From Henckelia pumila (Eukaryota; Streptophyta; Magnoliopsida; Lamiales; Gesneriaceae): 64,000 nt of DNA. Below, piece by piece: positions 50,506 through 64,000 of the stretch; the stretch's first letter is position 1; the number at the start of each line of letters is the position of its first letter. The position numbers and the translations under genes are program-made. The notes under the pieces were generated by a model, which was not told where the DNA came from, searched no databases, and was given only the letters and a program-made list of their open reading frames with translations. The stretch covers positions 1,922,001-1,986,000 of the forward strand of contig NC_133121.1 in the NCBI RefSeq assembly GCF_033568475.1. Reading direction: 5' to 3'.

Positions 50506-53500
50506 TCATTCGAAGGCAAGAGACATGAAACTATCATCATCCAACAGAGTCTCCAAGTCGAATAGATCGTCTTCAGGATAAATTGTATCTACAATGTTGT
50601 CTGGAATCCTATCTGAAGCTTCCTGTACAAGTTTGGGGATGAGTTCAGAGAAATGGTGAGAGAATAGTCTTCCGTGATTGAATATGTAACAAAAATTATT
50701 CAAAAAATTTGAAAACTAAAGAGAATAGAAAAGCTGAAGGCAAATAAAATGAGAGTTTCCGCATCAACACCTCCTCATATCACTTCTAAGTATTTTGTTG
50801 CATAATTTGGTTTCATGTCATGTTCTTTGCTATACATGAATGATATGCGCCAACTCACATTTAAGATACAAAAATTTTAAGCACGTGTTATGCATACATA
50901 TGCATAGAAATAAACACGAAATGACATTTGAAACAAAAGATCGGAAGTACTTCCTAAACAATCACTTCATCTCCGTCATACTTCAAGCCAAGATACACCA
51001 GGAATACTCAAAATTCTAATCACATGTGAACAGCACGTGGCATGACTTTCAAATCCTTCTCTCAAGGAGACAAAGAACAGGTTCATGCAGTAACGAAATC
51101 CTTGGGATAAAGAAAAGCCATCGTGAGAAAAGCTGTTAGTAGGGGTTAAGACTTTATTCTTCAGTACTGGATTTCCTATCAATATTTATTCATAATACCT
51201 CCTCAAATACCATCTTTAACATTCTTAATGCTTTACACACCTCTCTAATCATGAACAAAATCGATTTCATCCCGAAGCCTTAAAGATGCTAGATATGAAA
51301 AAGTTGGGAAAACTGTCTAAAAAACTTGTGAATAGGAAGAGAGTTTTCAAGCACTCAAAATAATTGTGGCGGCTAGTGTTTTCTTCCCAAGTGATTGCAA
51401 ACCAAGCATCCTCTGGAACAGCCATAAAAAAAAATTTGCTTAGGACAATATCCCAGAAATTTAAGCTCAAAAGTCTATGGAAAGCACGTTTACAAATAGA
51501 AGAGCTGGGAAACAAATGGGTTCAAACACATGGAACCACCACATAGTTGGGTGTACATTGGTTTTATAAAAACAAAAATGGTTACCTTATTTTCACGGAA
51601 AACTTCAGCTGAAGTCAGCAACCTACGGTACTGAGCTCGTGCTTCGGGATATTGAACCATGGACTTCACCCTGTCAAGTGCTTTGTGCGTCCTTTCTTCA
51701 GCTTGCTTTCTTCCTTCCTTCAGAAAGTCATAATTATCTTCATGGAGCAAGCTGGCTAGTGTATTCTGCTCTTTCAACATTGCATCAGATCGGAATCCAC
51801 GCAGTCCCTTCCCTTTGCGTCTCCATCGTAAAATCACCTTCTCCATAATTCCCACTGACCATATAATAGGCTTAAATTTTTTCCTTGCTTGATGCCCCCT
51901 TACATGAGCCTATGCCACCAAGGAGAGTCAGTTTTAGAGTAGTTGATTTCACTTTTACACAACATAAGGCAAATGGTTCATGCTAGACTATTGGATCTAT
52001 ATTACATTCAGAAAAGCTGGAAAATCATGCTCGATGTTTGGTCTAATTTGGGAGTCTTAAGGGAAGAGTTCAGAGAAATATTTTGGAAGAATGTTTTGAG
52101 AAACTGAACTGTGTATTTGCTTTGCATCAGAGAACTAAAGTTTTTAATTTAGATTTCAAATCATACTATGATTGGTTGGATAAATCTTTGTAAAAATTTT
52201 AAATAGTATATTTTAGATTAAAACATAATATAATTATGAAATACTTAAAAGTGATAAAATAATTAAAAGTACTATTATATTGGAAGATGTGAAAACGAAC
52301 GAAATTTTGGAATTAGGAAAAGAAAAGAAAAATTAATGATAAGTATGTTTCATTTTGGGAGATAATAAATTGATTACGAAAAATGAAAACAATCATAAGC
52401 TGTTTTTCTGCAGTGGCTTTTATTTTTAAATGTCTAAACATTGAAACCATTTCCCATATTTCCTCGAATATTGTCATATTTAATAGATGTGGAAAGCAAT
52501 TCCTGAGAAAATATTTTAACATTATTATAGAAATTGAAACATATTGTCTCTATAAATGAGAACAGAAAAGCACCTGGATTTTGACAATTTTCTGTCTTAG
52601 TAGCAAAAATTCTTTTCGCATCCTCCAACCACGAAACTTTTTCTGAATGCGTGTAGCAGCAGTATTGGCCACACCAGCAGAATGACCTAACCTGCTTGTT
52701 TTAGCTGTTACAAGGGAAACAGCCTTTTCATCTGGAGACAACTCTTCAGATCCCTGTCTGTTAAGCTGTTTCCTCTGAAATGATTGAATGCGGTAAATTT
52801 GATGGATCCGAGAGGCAGCTTGAGTAGCATTACATACAGCAGCAAGTGAATCCTTCAATGAGAGTGTATCCGGTACATCTTTTTCAGAATCAGGAACAGC
52901 CACCCGCTCCGCATGCGTCTGTATAGCTTTCACTGCCGAAAAATTGACACTGCCATCTTTCTGTCCATCAGTCACACCAAGAGATGATAGGTGTTGAGTC
53001 AAGGAAGTCTCAGCTAGGAAACCAGATATCCCCTTGTGTCCACTGGCAGCAGCCAAATCTGCAGGAGCTCTACCCAGTGGATATTCAGATGAAGGATCTG
53101 TCAGAGCTCCAGGAGATGCACCCAAAGAAACAAGGGCTGCAACTGTGTCCTCCCTATTACAGCAGGAACATATTAAAGCGAAACAAAAATTTATTTTTTT
53201 TAGAAAAATGAGTAGGAAATATCATTCCGAGGTAAATCCAGCACATGAGTAGGACATATCATTCACATTACCTTTTTTACAAATATTTTATTTCTGATAG
53301 TCTTCTAATCAGCAAAGAAATAATGACTTTTGAATTTGTCATTGGACAAGCATTCAAACCTCATGTAACTAAAATTTTGCAATAGAAACTGTAACTGTTT
53401 TCGATGGTAGAACCAATGTTCCTATACATACGCAAATGCAACAGCAAAAGCCAGCTACATGAGTTCTACACTTTCACAGAGCACAAACAATTCAATCAAC

Positions 53501-56500
53501 ATAAAAAGCTTCTGCTGTACTGGCCTGTTTCTACTCAAACGGCATAAGCAAGCAAACCAAAGAAAAATGACTTCAACCACTCTACCTGCCATAGAATGAA
53601 GCCCAATGTAGTGCTGTCCATCCATTCACATCACGAAAATCTATACTCACTCCTGAAACTATAATTGGTTGGAGGGCCCAATCAAAACCAAGAGCAGCCG
53701 CTAAATGCAATACACCTTGACCCCTTTCATCGACAAATGTTAGCCCCCTACCTTCCATTACTTGTTGGAGAAGCCAATCATAAAATTTCTCTTTAAGAGA
53801 CTTTTCAAGGAGCTGTTTCCCAATCATTTTCAGCTGCGACATGCCATTTATTGACTCCAGCTTGGCATCCATTCGCTTTTCGTTCTCCACAGAAGAAATG
53901 ACAGCCTTAACTAATCGCTGCTTTTCAAAAACATCATCCACTGAATTGACCAGGCTTTCAACAGGTCCCACACAGAGTAACTTCTCAAACCGTTGCTGGA
54001 GATGCATTACGGTTGCATCATGTCCGCTGACATCACTATTTCGGTCTGACCCAAACCTAAATTCAAATTCTCTTATTTCACTACAAGCCAACCTGTTCGA
54101 AGAAGTTACATAGAAAGGAACAGGTCCAGGATTGTGCGGCGGAGCATAGCAAGTGAGAAACCCATCTGCTAAAACCACCGCTGGCACCTCCACTGCTCCA
54201 AACATAATCGACCATCTGCATTTTGCCAACTCCTGTTTGCTTTTGAGAAAAGTTCCGGCAACCAAAACCTGCTTGGCAGTAAAACAAAATTTTAATAGCA
54301 CAGTAGGTGCTACTGTAAATATGCACCTCAAAATGACATTTTTACTGCAAATAATTCCAGGTAATTCAAAAATAGAGAAATAAAAGTATAATGAAAACAG
54401 AAGAGAATGATGATATCAAAAACCAAAAAGATAGCAAGTCTGAACCATAATTTCTATTTCTAGTGGTTAAAAGAAGATATGTTCTTGGTCAATAAACTTT
54501 CAGTTTGCTACTAAGATTGATGTAAGAGATAAAAACTATCACAAATACCTTGGTCTCTGAGTTTGAATATGCCCAGTTCGGCAAAAAATCAATAATGCTA
54601 AAAAGCTGATCCTGGGAAATAGAAGGGTTCAGTGTTTCTATGTATTCCTGCAATTGACCTTGCATATTGGAGTCATCCTCGCTTCCCATAAGACTCCATG
54701 AACTTCCAGTAGTTGACTTCAATTGCAATTCATCAGCTTCTCCAAGTTCTTTATCAACCCAACGGGAGAAGCTATCAACTTTCTTCAAGCTTTCTTCAGC
54801 TTGTAATCCATTCATTATTGGGATTTTCAGCGAGAATGAGTAGTTATGATTCCCATGGATACTCCCAACATTATCCAAATTTGAGTTTATTGCATTTCCA
54901 TATTCAGCATCTGAAATCAGCATTTGAAGATTACTTTGCTCAGACTGCTCCTTATGCTCATCAGGATATGTGTAAATCTCGTTCTTTTGATTTGGTAGAA
55001 GAGATTTCTCCTCAAACAAAGTACTTCCAGGAACATGAGCTAAATTCAACATCAAATCCTGGTTAACATTTGTACTGTTCAAATGAAATGAACGGTCCTC
55101 ATAGGAGGGCTGCAAAAAAATGTAAAATAAAAAACAATCATGAACAGTAAAGCAAATTACATCCGATAAAATACAAAGCACAGAAAGGAACACGTGCATG
55201 TAGCAGTCAAAAAATATCATCGGTGGAACGCAAGACAACTGCTTGTGTTTACATTTCCAGAACTGAAACCATATATGTTAGCGACACTACTAAGGTTATT
55301 TACTAATTACTGTCATTTTCAATACCGGCGACACCTAGAAAGAAACTTTACAAAGAAATGAAAAGCAGAAGGGTTGACCACTGAATGTATATGTAATGAT
55401 GCATAAGCACAATTTGTTTTCAATATTTATAGGGAGTCCAGCAGTGTATTATTACTAGCAAGCAATGGTATCACATTACCTAACAATGCAAGAGAAAGCA
55501 TGTTCAATGGCCTCTTCTAGCTTAAAGAGGGCCCATGGTAACGATTGGTCGATTAGGTTTAAAGTTTGAGGGTGTTTTTCATGTTTGAGAAATTGTTCAC
55601 TCGAATGTCATCATGACCAGCCTGAATCTCCATAGAACAGAAGCAGTATAAACCAAAATTAAATTGAGAAGAATGAGCATAAGAGTGCATCTATTTTTGT
55701 AAGGTTCGAACAAAATAAATGCAGAATTTGCATTTCAGGAAGGTTCTTCCACACGAAAAATCAATTTAATCAGACCAGGGAGACAATTAGAGATGATTTA
55801 GCAAAAGTTCGTGATGGTGAGTGCTGAGGCCTACCTATTTACATATTTGATTATAGGTGGTTTACCAAAGTCCAAAAACACACAGTATATGGGTAGTGTA
55901 CCTGCCAATTGGCTTGGATAGGCAGAGAACACCCAGATACCTGCTCATTAACATCTTTGCCTGTCCAAAACAAGCACATGATCAAACTACTGCACTTGGA
56001 AATGTCCGAAACTTGATGAAAACGGTTAGACTAGATATACAACACCAAACCTGTGATAGGGAGTCCGTAAACCTGTTGCCATGATGCCAAATCAGGTATT
56101 GTTTGAGATCCAGATATAAAACTGCCTCCACTAAATTCTCCCTCCCCAGTCCCCTGGGAAAGTAACTTGTAATTTCCGGCAGCAAATTGCTGATTTCCTT
56201 TTAACAGAATATTTGCTACAAATTTTAGCATCTGGCTTGCTGAAAATGTATGACAATGAAAAGCGCTTAATATGTATGATATAAACAATCAGATACCTGA
56301 ATGCTGTAGCAGATCATTAAAGCTTGAGATACCAGAATGGCTGTCATCTGTCAATGGTGACTCTGAATATGAATGAAATCTGGAACTTGCTTGGTGATTA
56401 TCCTCTGTGGTAGATTATAAATTGCATATGAATCCATAAGAGCAAAAAGGAACAATTAGTTAATGAGAAAGTTGTAGGTATCAATCTCAATCACAACTAA

Positions 56501-59500
56501 ACAGAACAATTAGTTGATGAGCGGTTGTTGATATTAATCACAATGACAATCAAAGAGTGACTATTCAAAAAGACTCCCAGGAAACAATAGAGTGGGGAAG
56601 CATAACTACCAGATTCAGCATCTTCGTATGCTGAGGACATGGTGCTGGTGGGACTTGTTCCACGAAATGACATTCCATTGTCAGAATAGGATGTCTCTGC
56701 CTCTATGTTTCTAACATAGCTGTTATTTGTCTTATTACTCTGAATAAGGAAAAGACACGAGACCACAAAATTTCATTAACCATCCGATATATAATACCCA
56801 ACTTTGCAGCTACAATATCTTAGAGTTCACAACAAATTAACTGCTTCATAGTTCACATCAAGCCATCGAGTTCAAAATGATAATGAAAGATTATTTACAC
56901 CTTTAAAATCTCAATCCATGCAATTTATGTATGCTTTCTTTTAAGTGGTTAAAGGCTTCAAGAGAAATTTGTAAATTATTTGCTCAATGGTAATGTAATT
57001 TCACATTTTGGATGGAATTAACAAATAGGAATGTAAACGAATAAAGCCGGCTAGCGAGCTTTTAAAGTTGACTCGATAAATATTGATTTGTATTTGAAAG
57101 TATCGAATTCGAGTTGAACTCGAACATGTTCGAACTTTTTTTAAGTGAACTCGAGCCCAAATTATTTAATTCGATAGTATATGAATATTCTATTGCTATA
57201 ACATAATTATATATTAAATAAATATATTTTAAGCCTTCATTTCCGAGTAGCTAGAGTATTTCGAGACAAATTCAAACTCGAGCCTTGATTTGAAGTTTAA
57301 CCGAATTCAAACCAAAAAGATAAAAAAATTTAGCTTCAAATAGAACTCGAATGTCTCTTATCCCAATATCCGAGCCAAATTCGAGCCTTTGATTTGGTTC
57401 TTTTATACCCCGAGTGACAAATTCAGAAATTACAATTGATATTACCAAAATTGTGACAAATATTTAATATAAATGTATTGTGTTTTACTGAGGATGCTCT
57501 GATTCCTACCATGTTCGCCCATTAAATAGGAATTTCAGCCTTTCATTTTGTAATATCACTTTGTTCAGCATCGTATTTCTATATTCTATAAGTTGTCAAG
57601 ATGGAGGTAAAAAGGAAGTGATGCGGTGTTGTTCTCTTGATCAAGTCTGCAGTTACAGGAATTATCTCACAAAAGGAAGCTGCACAAAGGTTTTGAAAGT
57701 TTCTTCTCTGGTGATTTGCGGCCATAAGCATAGAGCAAATTGAGCACAGAAGAATGACCAAACATCTAATTTGCCACATGAGGTGGGGATGTTTGGTATA
57801 AATAACACATTGAAAATACAAGAGTAGGTGTGGATGTGAAGTGTATGCAAATTGATGACCATATAGTATTTGAGGGAAACACTTAAGAAGGAATACAATA
57901 CTGCTTAAACACAGCAAAATAAGAACCAAATAGAGCCTGACCTTAACTTCCAGATAATGGACAAAAACTATGTGCATGAGATCCCTGCACCACCATAAAA
58001 CTTGGTAAGAAACAACAAATGCTTCTGAGATGTTTAAAATGATAAGATCGTCTGAAAGGACTAGGTGTGTCTTACACTACCATCAACTAAAATGAAAAAA
58101 TAAAGCAAAATATATATCAGCATCAGAAGAGACAAAAATCTCTGCAGAATTGACTATAAGAAATAAAAACAAATAAGGTGCCAAGGAACTAATTGAAATT
58201 TTATGGCATCTGATACACATAGCTAGATTCATTCCCCCCCCCCCTCCGAAAGGGCATTACACTTATTCTGAGATTGAATAAAGCTTGCAAGAACTCATGC
58301 AGCTTCAAGGTTGATAATTTCCAAACATAGAGATGCAATTTCTCAACAATTATAAATCATTAGAAAATATTTCAGGATTTAAAATTAAACCAATCAAGAT
58401 GTTGTAATAAATGTCCCATAGTTCAGATTGGAAAACCAATGTTGAAATTGATTTTGAAGCAAATGTTCGCAGAATAAAAAGCGTGGGGCAAAAAGATAAA
58501 CAATTGGTAAAATTTGTGGCACAATCCATGAAAAATAGGTCAAGAACCCTGTGCAGTGAGAAAAACCGCCAGAGTTTGTTAGATCACAGAAATTTAGTGA
58601 GAAATAGTTAGAAGTCAAGACTTACTGCTCAAGTAACCAGTAGCTTCGCCTCTGAAAATGTTCGTTATCCTCTCCATGGGCGTAGTAGCAGTGTAACATA
58701 TCAACACTTCCAACCTGAAGTTGGGAATATCCGGAAAGGTTACCAAGTTTTCTAACTTGCTTGACCAACCGTCTATGTGTTTCAACACACAGTCACAAAC
58801 TAGTCTGGATAGGCAAGGTATGCTAAAACAAAATGATCATCTATCTCTGCTTACCTTCAGTTTTTCATGGGCTTCCTTAACAGTTTTCCCATCTTTTTTC
58901 TTTCTCCAGTTATGACCATCCTTCCGGAAGTACCTTAATACCTTCCGATTAAAAAGAAAAACAGAACCGCCTGACAAGAAGCATGCATCAAGGTAAATAA
59001 ATGCTTGGCTATTGATTCTTCAATAAAAGATGGAAAATTACATACTTACACATTAACAATTGAAGACAAATAATGAAAACAAAAGCAAATTTATTGGCAT
59101 AAAATAGAAGCTTGGCTACAAGAATCTATTTTATGTTCTTATTCTTTCATGCTGCACATGTAAAACATAGATACCATGCACAAATGCAGTAGCGCCAGTT
59201 ATCAAGTATCTTCTTAAAGCACTTGAATATTCAAAACGATTTTTCACACATCTCAACATTATCTGGAAGCACTTGGCAAAATCCTAGATCAGATAGGAAA
59301 AACTAATTTTGGGGAAAAAGGAAAATGCCTAGCAGATGACTTGTCCATTTTGTACCTCTCAGTAAATGCTTTGTGATCAGCATTTTCAATAGTTGTGCAC
59401 CTCTAATGTAAAGCAAAACAAAGTCTTCAGTAATGATAATTGGGGATTACAGATTACAATAATTTTTTTATGGCAGTAAGAAAAGGCTCCAATTGATGTT

Positions 59501-60597
59501 AGGACTGTCCCGGTAAGATTTCTTATGCCCCTTCAAAATACATAAGGGACGTTCTCAGCTTTCTTGTTGTTTAAAGAAAAATAGATTTTAAAAAATTTCC
59601 ATTATCAATGGGTATCCATATGCTTATAAAGATACTACTCTGCTAGCTTTATTCACACAAACAATACAATGAAAGAACGTTTCTGAGATGTTTAAAAAGA
59701 CTTACTAACTGGCTTATTTGGAGGCTGTGGAGAGACTTTGTATTTTTCATAGCATCTCAGTATTTCACAAATCTCAGCAGGTCTCAGCCACCGGTGTCGG
59801 GCTTCTGACAATATCTGCTGAACGTCTGCAAAACAAAGACAAGAAATCACACGTGCTTCCCAATTATCAATCACCACAATGCACCAAAACAATTTTTGAT
59901 GGATCAAAACCAGCAATGCTTCAACAGCTTGTTTTATTTGGCGCATTTCTGACTGGTAGACAATATTTGTCCACTAAAATAGACTTGAAATGGGGAGGAA
60001 TTGAACAGGTGGGAACAGGAAAGGAAAGGAAGTCAAAACATTAAATAGGGGTCTGTGGACAAATTTAAAGTCAGTCCCTTGGTTCTCCGGCACTAAGCAA
60101 AAATGTGACCTTGGCTCAAAATATTGAGAATTCTCAGACATCAAATTCTTCCCATTTCACATGAAAGAAAAATAATCGATCAACTCCTGAAACAAAAGCA
60201 TTCCGATGCAGTTATAGCATGCAGAAACTCGCTTCAGACCGATCAGCCTGAAGTCGAGTTGTGATTTTAATCGATAATAACTCAGCGTTCATTCTTGCAG
60301 CACCCATTTCCAAGCCACTTAACGTTAACGTGTAGTGATAAAATTTTAATCGAATAACAAAACCCTTTTTTCTATAATCTAAAATTAAATCTAATACACT
60401 TGTCGCCCTTTTCTCCAATTCGAAAGTTGAACCCACCCACACCACTGGTTTCAAAGCTCGTATAACAACCCTATAAAAACTCATTTCGACCGACATCTAG
60501 AAGCTACTCTCACCAAAATGAAAAAAAAAGGTCGGGTTTTAGGTAAAATCTTACCCAAACGGTGCCCTAGACTGTAGGACGATCCGGTTTCGGCCAT
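50506..60597 (-). CDS. CAMTA: Calmodulin-binding transcription activator (CAMTA), 14 exons, complete
   Basis: Exons in gene order: 60597-60555, 59825-59706, 58970-58855, 58714-58626, 57984-57942, 56739-56610, 56404-56297, 56239-56051, 55960-55941, 55109-54549, 54268-53586, 53153-52574, 51909-51586, 50622-50506. All have GT-AG borders and join in frame to 1040 aa, normal for CAMTA1/2/3-type proteins. Domains: CG-1 DNA-binding domain (about 14-137: ARHRWLRPAEICEIL, GHNWRKKKDGKTVKEAHEKL, CYYAHGEDNEHFQRRSYWLL, HIVFVHYLEVK), acidic middle, IPT/TIG immunoglobulin-like fold (from about 474: CRWSIMFGAVEVPA, CYAPPHNPG), ankyrin repeats (about 650-745: GVLHLAAALG, NGWTALHWASFYGR), IQ motifs (about 866-910: TRIQKKFRGWRMRKEF, AHVRGHQARKKF) and a basic calmodulin-binding region. 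The family binds CGCG-box promoters in the nucleus under calcium/calmodulin control in cold, wound and defence responses. The exact subtype is not settled. Confidence 0.95.
57025..57415. mobile_element. Decayed repeat in CAMTA intron 5
   Basis: It is rich in CTCGAA, TTCGAG and ACTCGA words. It opens with GGAATGTAAACGAATAAAGCCG and closes near TTTATACCCCGAG, resembling the common plant non-autonomous repeat whose ends read GTAAACGA-CCGAG. Surrounding intron lacks these words. Ends and duplication are not resolved. Confidence 0.4.
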
Positions 60598-60780
60598 TGA
60601 TGAGTCGATGAGAGTGGTCCGCGACGAATATATAGTTGCACGCGCACACGGTGAGAAGAGAGAGAAAACGCGTAGGGGCGAAGACGGGAGGAATGCGATG
60701 AATTTGCTTTGACTTTCAACTTATTTTGTACGTTACCGTTTACGCCGTCACTTCTCACTCCTAGTTCTCTGCCGCCAATT
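60598..60780 (-). promoter_or_regulatory. CAMTA core promoter/leader with two CGCG boxes
   Basis: Two matches to the CAMTA consensus (A/C/G)CGCG(C/G/T) lie upstream of the start codon: ACGCGC at 60640-60645 and the palindromic ACGCGT at 60668-60673. A TATA-like CTATATATT lies at about 60626-60634, only some 35 bp from the ATG, so it may not be the true TATA box. A CT-rich patch follows. Use of these sites is inferred. Confidence 0.5.
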
Positions 60781-61506
60781 ATTGGACCCCAAGTGGCAAC
60801 CCTTTTTTTTTTTTTTGAAAAAAGTTTAAAGCTAAGCTACTTATTAAAAAAAATTATATTTTTTATAATGACCTCGTGCTGATAAATAAATTTTTTTCTT
60901 GAATAATAAATCGTTTTAACATTTGATATTTAATAACATAATGGATCATAACATTAAAGGGTTTTATATTCAATAAATAACATTGATAGCATAATTATTT
61001 TTTTGCTTTTGCTTCAAAACAAAAGTGAAGATGTTTGCTTTTGCTTCTACGATCTATAAGATGCGAAAAGTTTTGGATATGAAGATGTTTTAAGGTAAAG
61101 ATGTAATTTTTTGTAAGATTAAAAAATTTTGTGCTTCTTTGCCTATACTTTCTTTTTCCGATGGCTTCTACTAGTTTTTTTTTTTATCTACGAAATTTAT
61201 TTACCACTTTAAAAAAAATAAGGAAATTATTTATTTTACTGTTGAAAGAGATGATCCTTCTCAACACAGATAAATTATTGTAATAACTAATAAAGTAAGG
61301 TTTGAATTCGATAGAATCTATAAATGATGCTGCTGGCCAAAGAACAGTTAACCAACTATTCATCACATCCTAAAGTTACTTTGGAGGAAAGCAAATTACA
61401 CAGCACACATTGCATTATGTTCATCCCAACATGTCTTCAGCCTCTGGTTTCATACATAGTAATCGAACATTATGCGTAAGTTGTATTCAAAACACGCTCA
61501 TCTTTT
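60781..61506. other. Spacer between CAMTA and the CD2BP2-like gene
   Basis: It is AT-rich with long T and A runs. The part from about 61380 probably carries the 3' UTR of the upstream minus-strand gene. No other feature is seen. Confidence 0.6.
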
Positions 61507-64000
61507 TCAACTCTCTGTGATCACATCAGTTTCTTGAGGGATCTCTTCATATGTCCCTGATTCTTCGATATACGAATACCTGTATGCAAACATATGAGCG
61601 CACCACATTACAAGGTTGGGCACTTGAAGCCTCTGCCATCACAGCACAGCAAAAAGCTAGCACACAGAAGCAGTGGCGATATAGAAGCCAAAGAAAAGCA
61701 GATATTGTGGCACTAACCATTTCCCCGAAGCAGCACTGCAATAATACCCTGAAGATGGATCGTAATAATAACCCGAACTGCTGCTATAATAATATCTGCG
61801 TATAAGAGAGATCGTGATGACAAAGCTAAAAGCACAAAAGATCTCCATATTACAATTAACAATACAATTTCAAGCCACTAATTATGAAGTTGGAATAAGA
61901 AATCTTAATGACTCCCAGTATTAAAGTATGGGTATGGTATGCAACGTGATACATCATGCGGGCAGTTGGCAAATGGAACGTTCAAAGATTTTACAGTTTC
62001 TTTATGAGCCAACACCACTTTAGTAGACAGAGTGGCATAGACTCGTCTATACTTAAAACGCAATAATAAGCGCTAGCAATAATTGATTAAAGTATTCCTT
62101 CCAAATAAAGCCGCGACTTAAGCTTGCATAAGGAAACAGTTACGGTTTAACAACCAGACAAGTAACAAATTTTTCATGTGATATCATGCAGGCTGCAGAC
62201 AAATGACAAGTGTGCCCGGATGAATAGTTTTAAGATGCAGACATACCCAGAAGACTCATCGTATACATAATCATTTTGCAGGGCTCCACCTGCAATCCAG
62301 ACTAGCAATGAGCAACAAAATACAGCTTGGTTTCTCAGCTATGTGCTTCTAGATATGAATCATTAGCATACTCTCATACGACTGAACAGAAACTGATGCA
62401 CTTCCTGCAGAGGCTGAATTTTCAGCAACAGCAGTTCCATCATCGTCCACAAACATGTCAAAAAGATCATCAGATTTCTCCCGGCCCAGGTCTCCTGAAA
62501 CTCCGTTATTCCTTGCCGCAGCTAATTTCTCATAGCCCTCTGGAAATAGTCAACAGGATATAATAGAAGCCAATGCTATATATAGCTGAGTAATAGAGAA
62601 ATGTCACCGGAAACGCTGAAGTTGCTATGAAGTATGAATGCTAACAACACTCGAAAATTAAATAATTAATAAAAAAAGTTAGCTTAGTAAAAAAAATCCT
62701 CACTAATTACTGGTATCTCAGCCTTAGCCATGGAACTGCCATGTGTCTAACAGCCAACTGTCATTATAGACTTCAGTTGTTTACCTTCTAAAGTGGAATA
62801 CACAAATTTTCTTTTAATATATTTTTCTTGGGGAGGGATCGGAGGTTCAAAGCTCATGCATAAAAAAATTTAGATAAAACAGCTCTTCTTAAAAATAAAG
62901 AAATAAACAACCTCAAATACCGCAATCATATAACTGGAAACCAACCAAATCTATGAAAAAATATAACATACATCTGAATCCTGATTTGGAGGAGAATTAT
63001 TTCCAGGAAATTTGCAATTAAATGAGTTGAGCAACAATATATACCTGCTTCCCGCTGGAAACTTTCTTGTTTTTCCTCATACACGTCTGCACAAACAAAA
63101 GGGCCAGCAATTACACATAAATATGAAAACAATATAATCTTCAGCTGCATATTTCTCACAATATTCTATTAGAAAATTTAAAGAACAAAACTAACTGTAA
63201 TCCCCATTGTCCATCAATTTAGCAGCATCGTCAGTAAGCTGATCAAACAGCTGTTTAGTTTCTGCAGACATTTTCAGCTTCTTATCAGTTGAGGTCCCCT
63301 TTAATCTCCTCAAACCTCGCAGAACCTATCAAGAGTATGGCTGACATTGAGATTAACAAAGAATATTTAATAACTTTAAACACGTTGAACTCAACCACGA
63401 CATTATGAATCATCACTAAATTTCAAATTCTCATTCTAAGAAACAATGTAAAGAAATAGTCAAAAACAGGCATCTCCATTGTCATGCTATCTGTAACACT
63501 TATATTCGACAACTTCCTCATAGCTCTACATTTGACATCACCCCAAACAAAAGAAACAGAAAGAAAGGGACTAAGTATTATAATACCCAAAAAAAGAGTA
63601 TGAAGTGAAAAATGGAAAATTTTGTCTGGTGGTCTACAAACTCGTCTGGAAAGGAATGACACTCATAAATTTATGTTCAACATGATCTGCTACCTATCAA
63701 TAGCATGATATGTTATCAGTAAACAAAATGGAAGGATGGTAAAAGATCACCGTTTCTCCAGGCTCGAGAACATCAGAAATTCTCCTATTTACTGCTGCGA
63801 GCTCATCTGTTGTAAGATCACGGGCGTCATTACTTTCTGGAATAGATGTCTTTCCAGTATATTTTTCGTAAACATCGACGCTATCAAGCCACGCATCCTG
63901 CAAATATTTGCACAAGAACCATGAACAAGTACAACCAGGTGACTGAATATGATAAGTTACTGCCTTGATTTCAAATTTTTAACAAGAACATTACCTTGAT
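61507..64000 (-). CDS. CD2BP2/Lin1-like protein (U5 snRNP-associated type), 3' part
   Basis: Visible exons in gene order: (right edge)-63995, 63897-63751, 63325-63196, 63086-63045, 62539-62372, 62289-62247, 61795-61718, 61579-61507. They join in frame to 228 aa plus stop; the N-terminus lies beyond the window. LEPGETVLRGLRRLKG matches the conserved core of the CD2BP2/Lin1/Snu40 family, whose animal and yeast members associate with the U5 snRNP during splicing. The acidic SDDLFDMFVDDD segment follows. The C-terminus has aromatic repeats (YVYDESSGYYY, YYYDPSSGYYCSAASGKWYS) like the plant members and OCRE-type modules, rather than a typical GYF domain. It is transcribed in the same direction as CAMTA, about 0.9 kb upstream of it. 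Confidence 0.85.

Noticed and set aside
53841-55066. Plus-strand open frames over CAMTA exons (53841-54113, 54713-55066)
   Set aside because: They are antisense shadows of the large CAMTA exons and have no domain of their own.

Overview
The window is nuclear DNA of a flowering plant. It has intron-rich genes with GT-AG borders, AT-rich spacers, Ty1/copia and Ty3/gypsy fossils, MITEs and a SINE tail. The genes (a plant CAMTA factor, a plant-type PP2C, CDC48C-like AAA proteins) point to a dicot. The decayed gag at 2.3-3.4 kb reminds me of asterid (Lamiales) sequences, but that is memory, not proof. All exon borders below were read by eye from homology and splice sites.

Layout. 1-4.6 kb is retrotransposon debris and a fold-back repeat. 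4.7-9.1 kb is a shortened CDC48C/NVL-like AAA ATPase gene (+). 9.1-12.8 kb is AT-rich, with a Mutator-like MITE, a PIF/Harbinger transposase remnant and a SINE tail. 12.8-18.0 kb is PP2C copy A (+), broken, with a second MITE. 18.8-22.1 kb is a second CDC48C-like gene (+) with degenerate ATPase sites and an 83-bp triplication over a splice donor. 23.7-33.7 kb is a Ty3/gypsy fossil whose LTR holds a young non-autonomous LTR element with 3.07-kb LTRs and only 553 bp between them. 33.7-42.5 kb holds a CDC48C-like exon scrap and PP2C copy C (-), split by a TNT1-like copia element. 44.8-48.6 kb is PP2C copy B (-), the only whole copy. 50.5-60.6 kb is a complete CAMTA gene (-). 61.5-64.0 kb is the 3' part of a CD2BP2/Lin1-like gene (-) that runs off the right edge.

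The left three quarters is a duplication-prone neighbourhood: CDC48C-like and PP2C genes recur in tandem and inverted order, mostly as broken or shrunken copies. The right quarter is ordinary single-copy sequence. CAMTA (calcium/calmodulin-dependent transcription), PP2C (phosphatase signalling) and CD2BP2 (U5 snRNP-type splicing factor) are not obviously one pathway.

I did not find a clearly new biological system. The best leads are the two CDC48C-like proteins that share a Walker A Lys-Ala change, the inverted PP2C family with possible small-RNA consequences, the MITE insertion proven by its empty site in a duplicate, and the copia element bracketed by 804-bp repeats that mix host gene and LTR.
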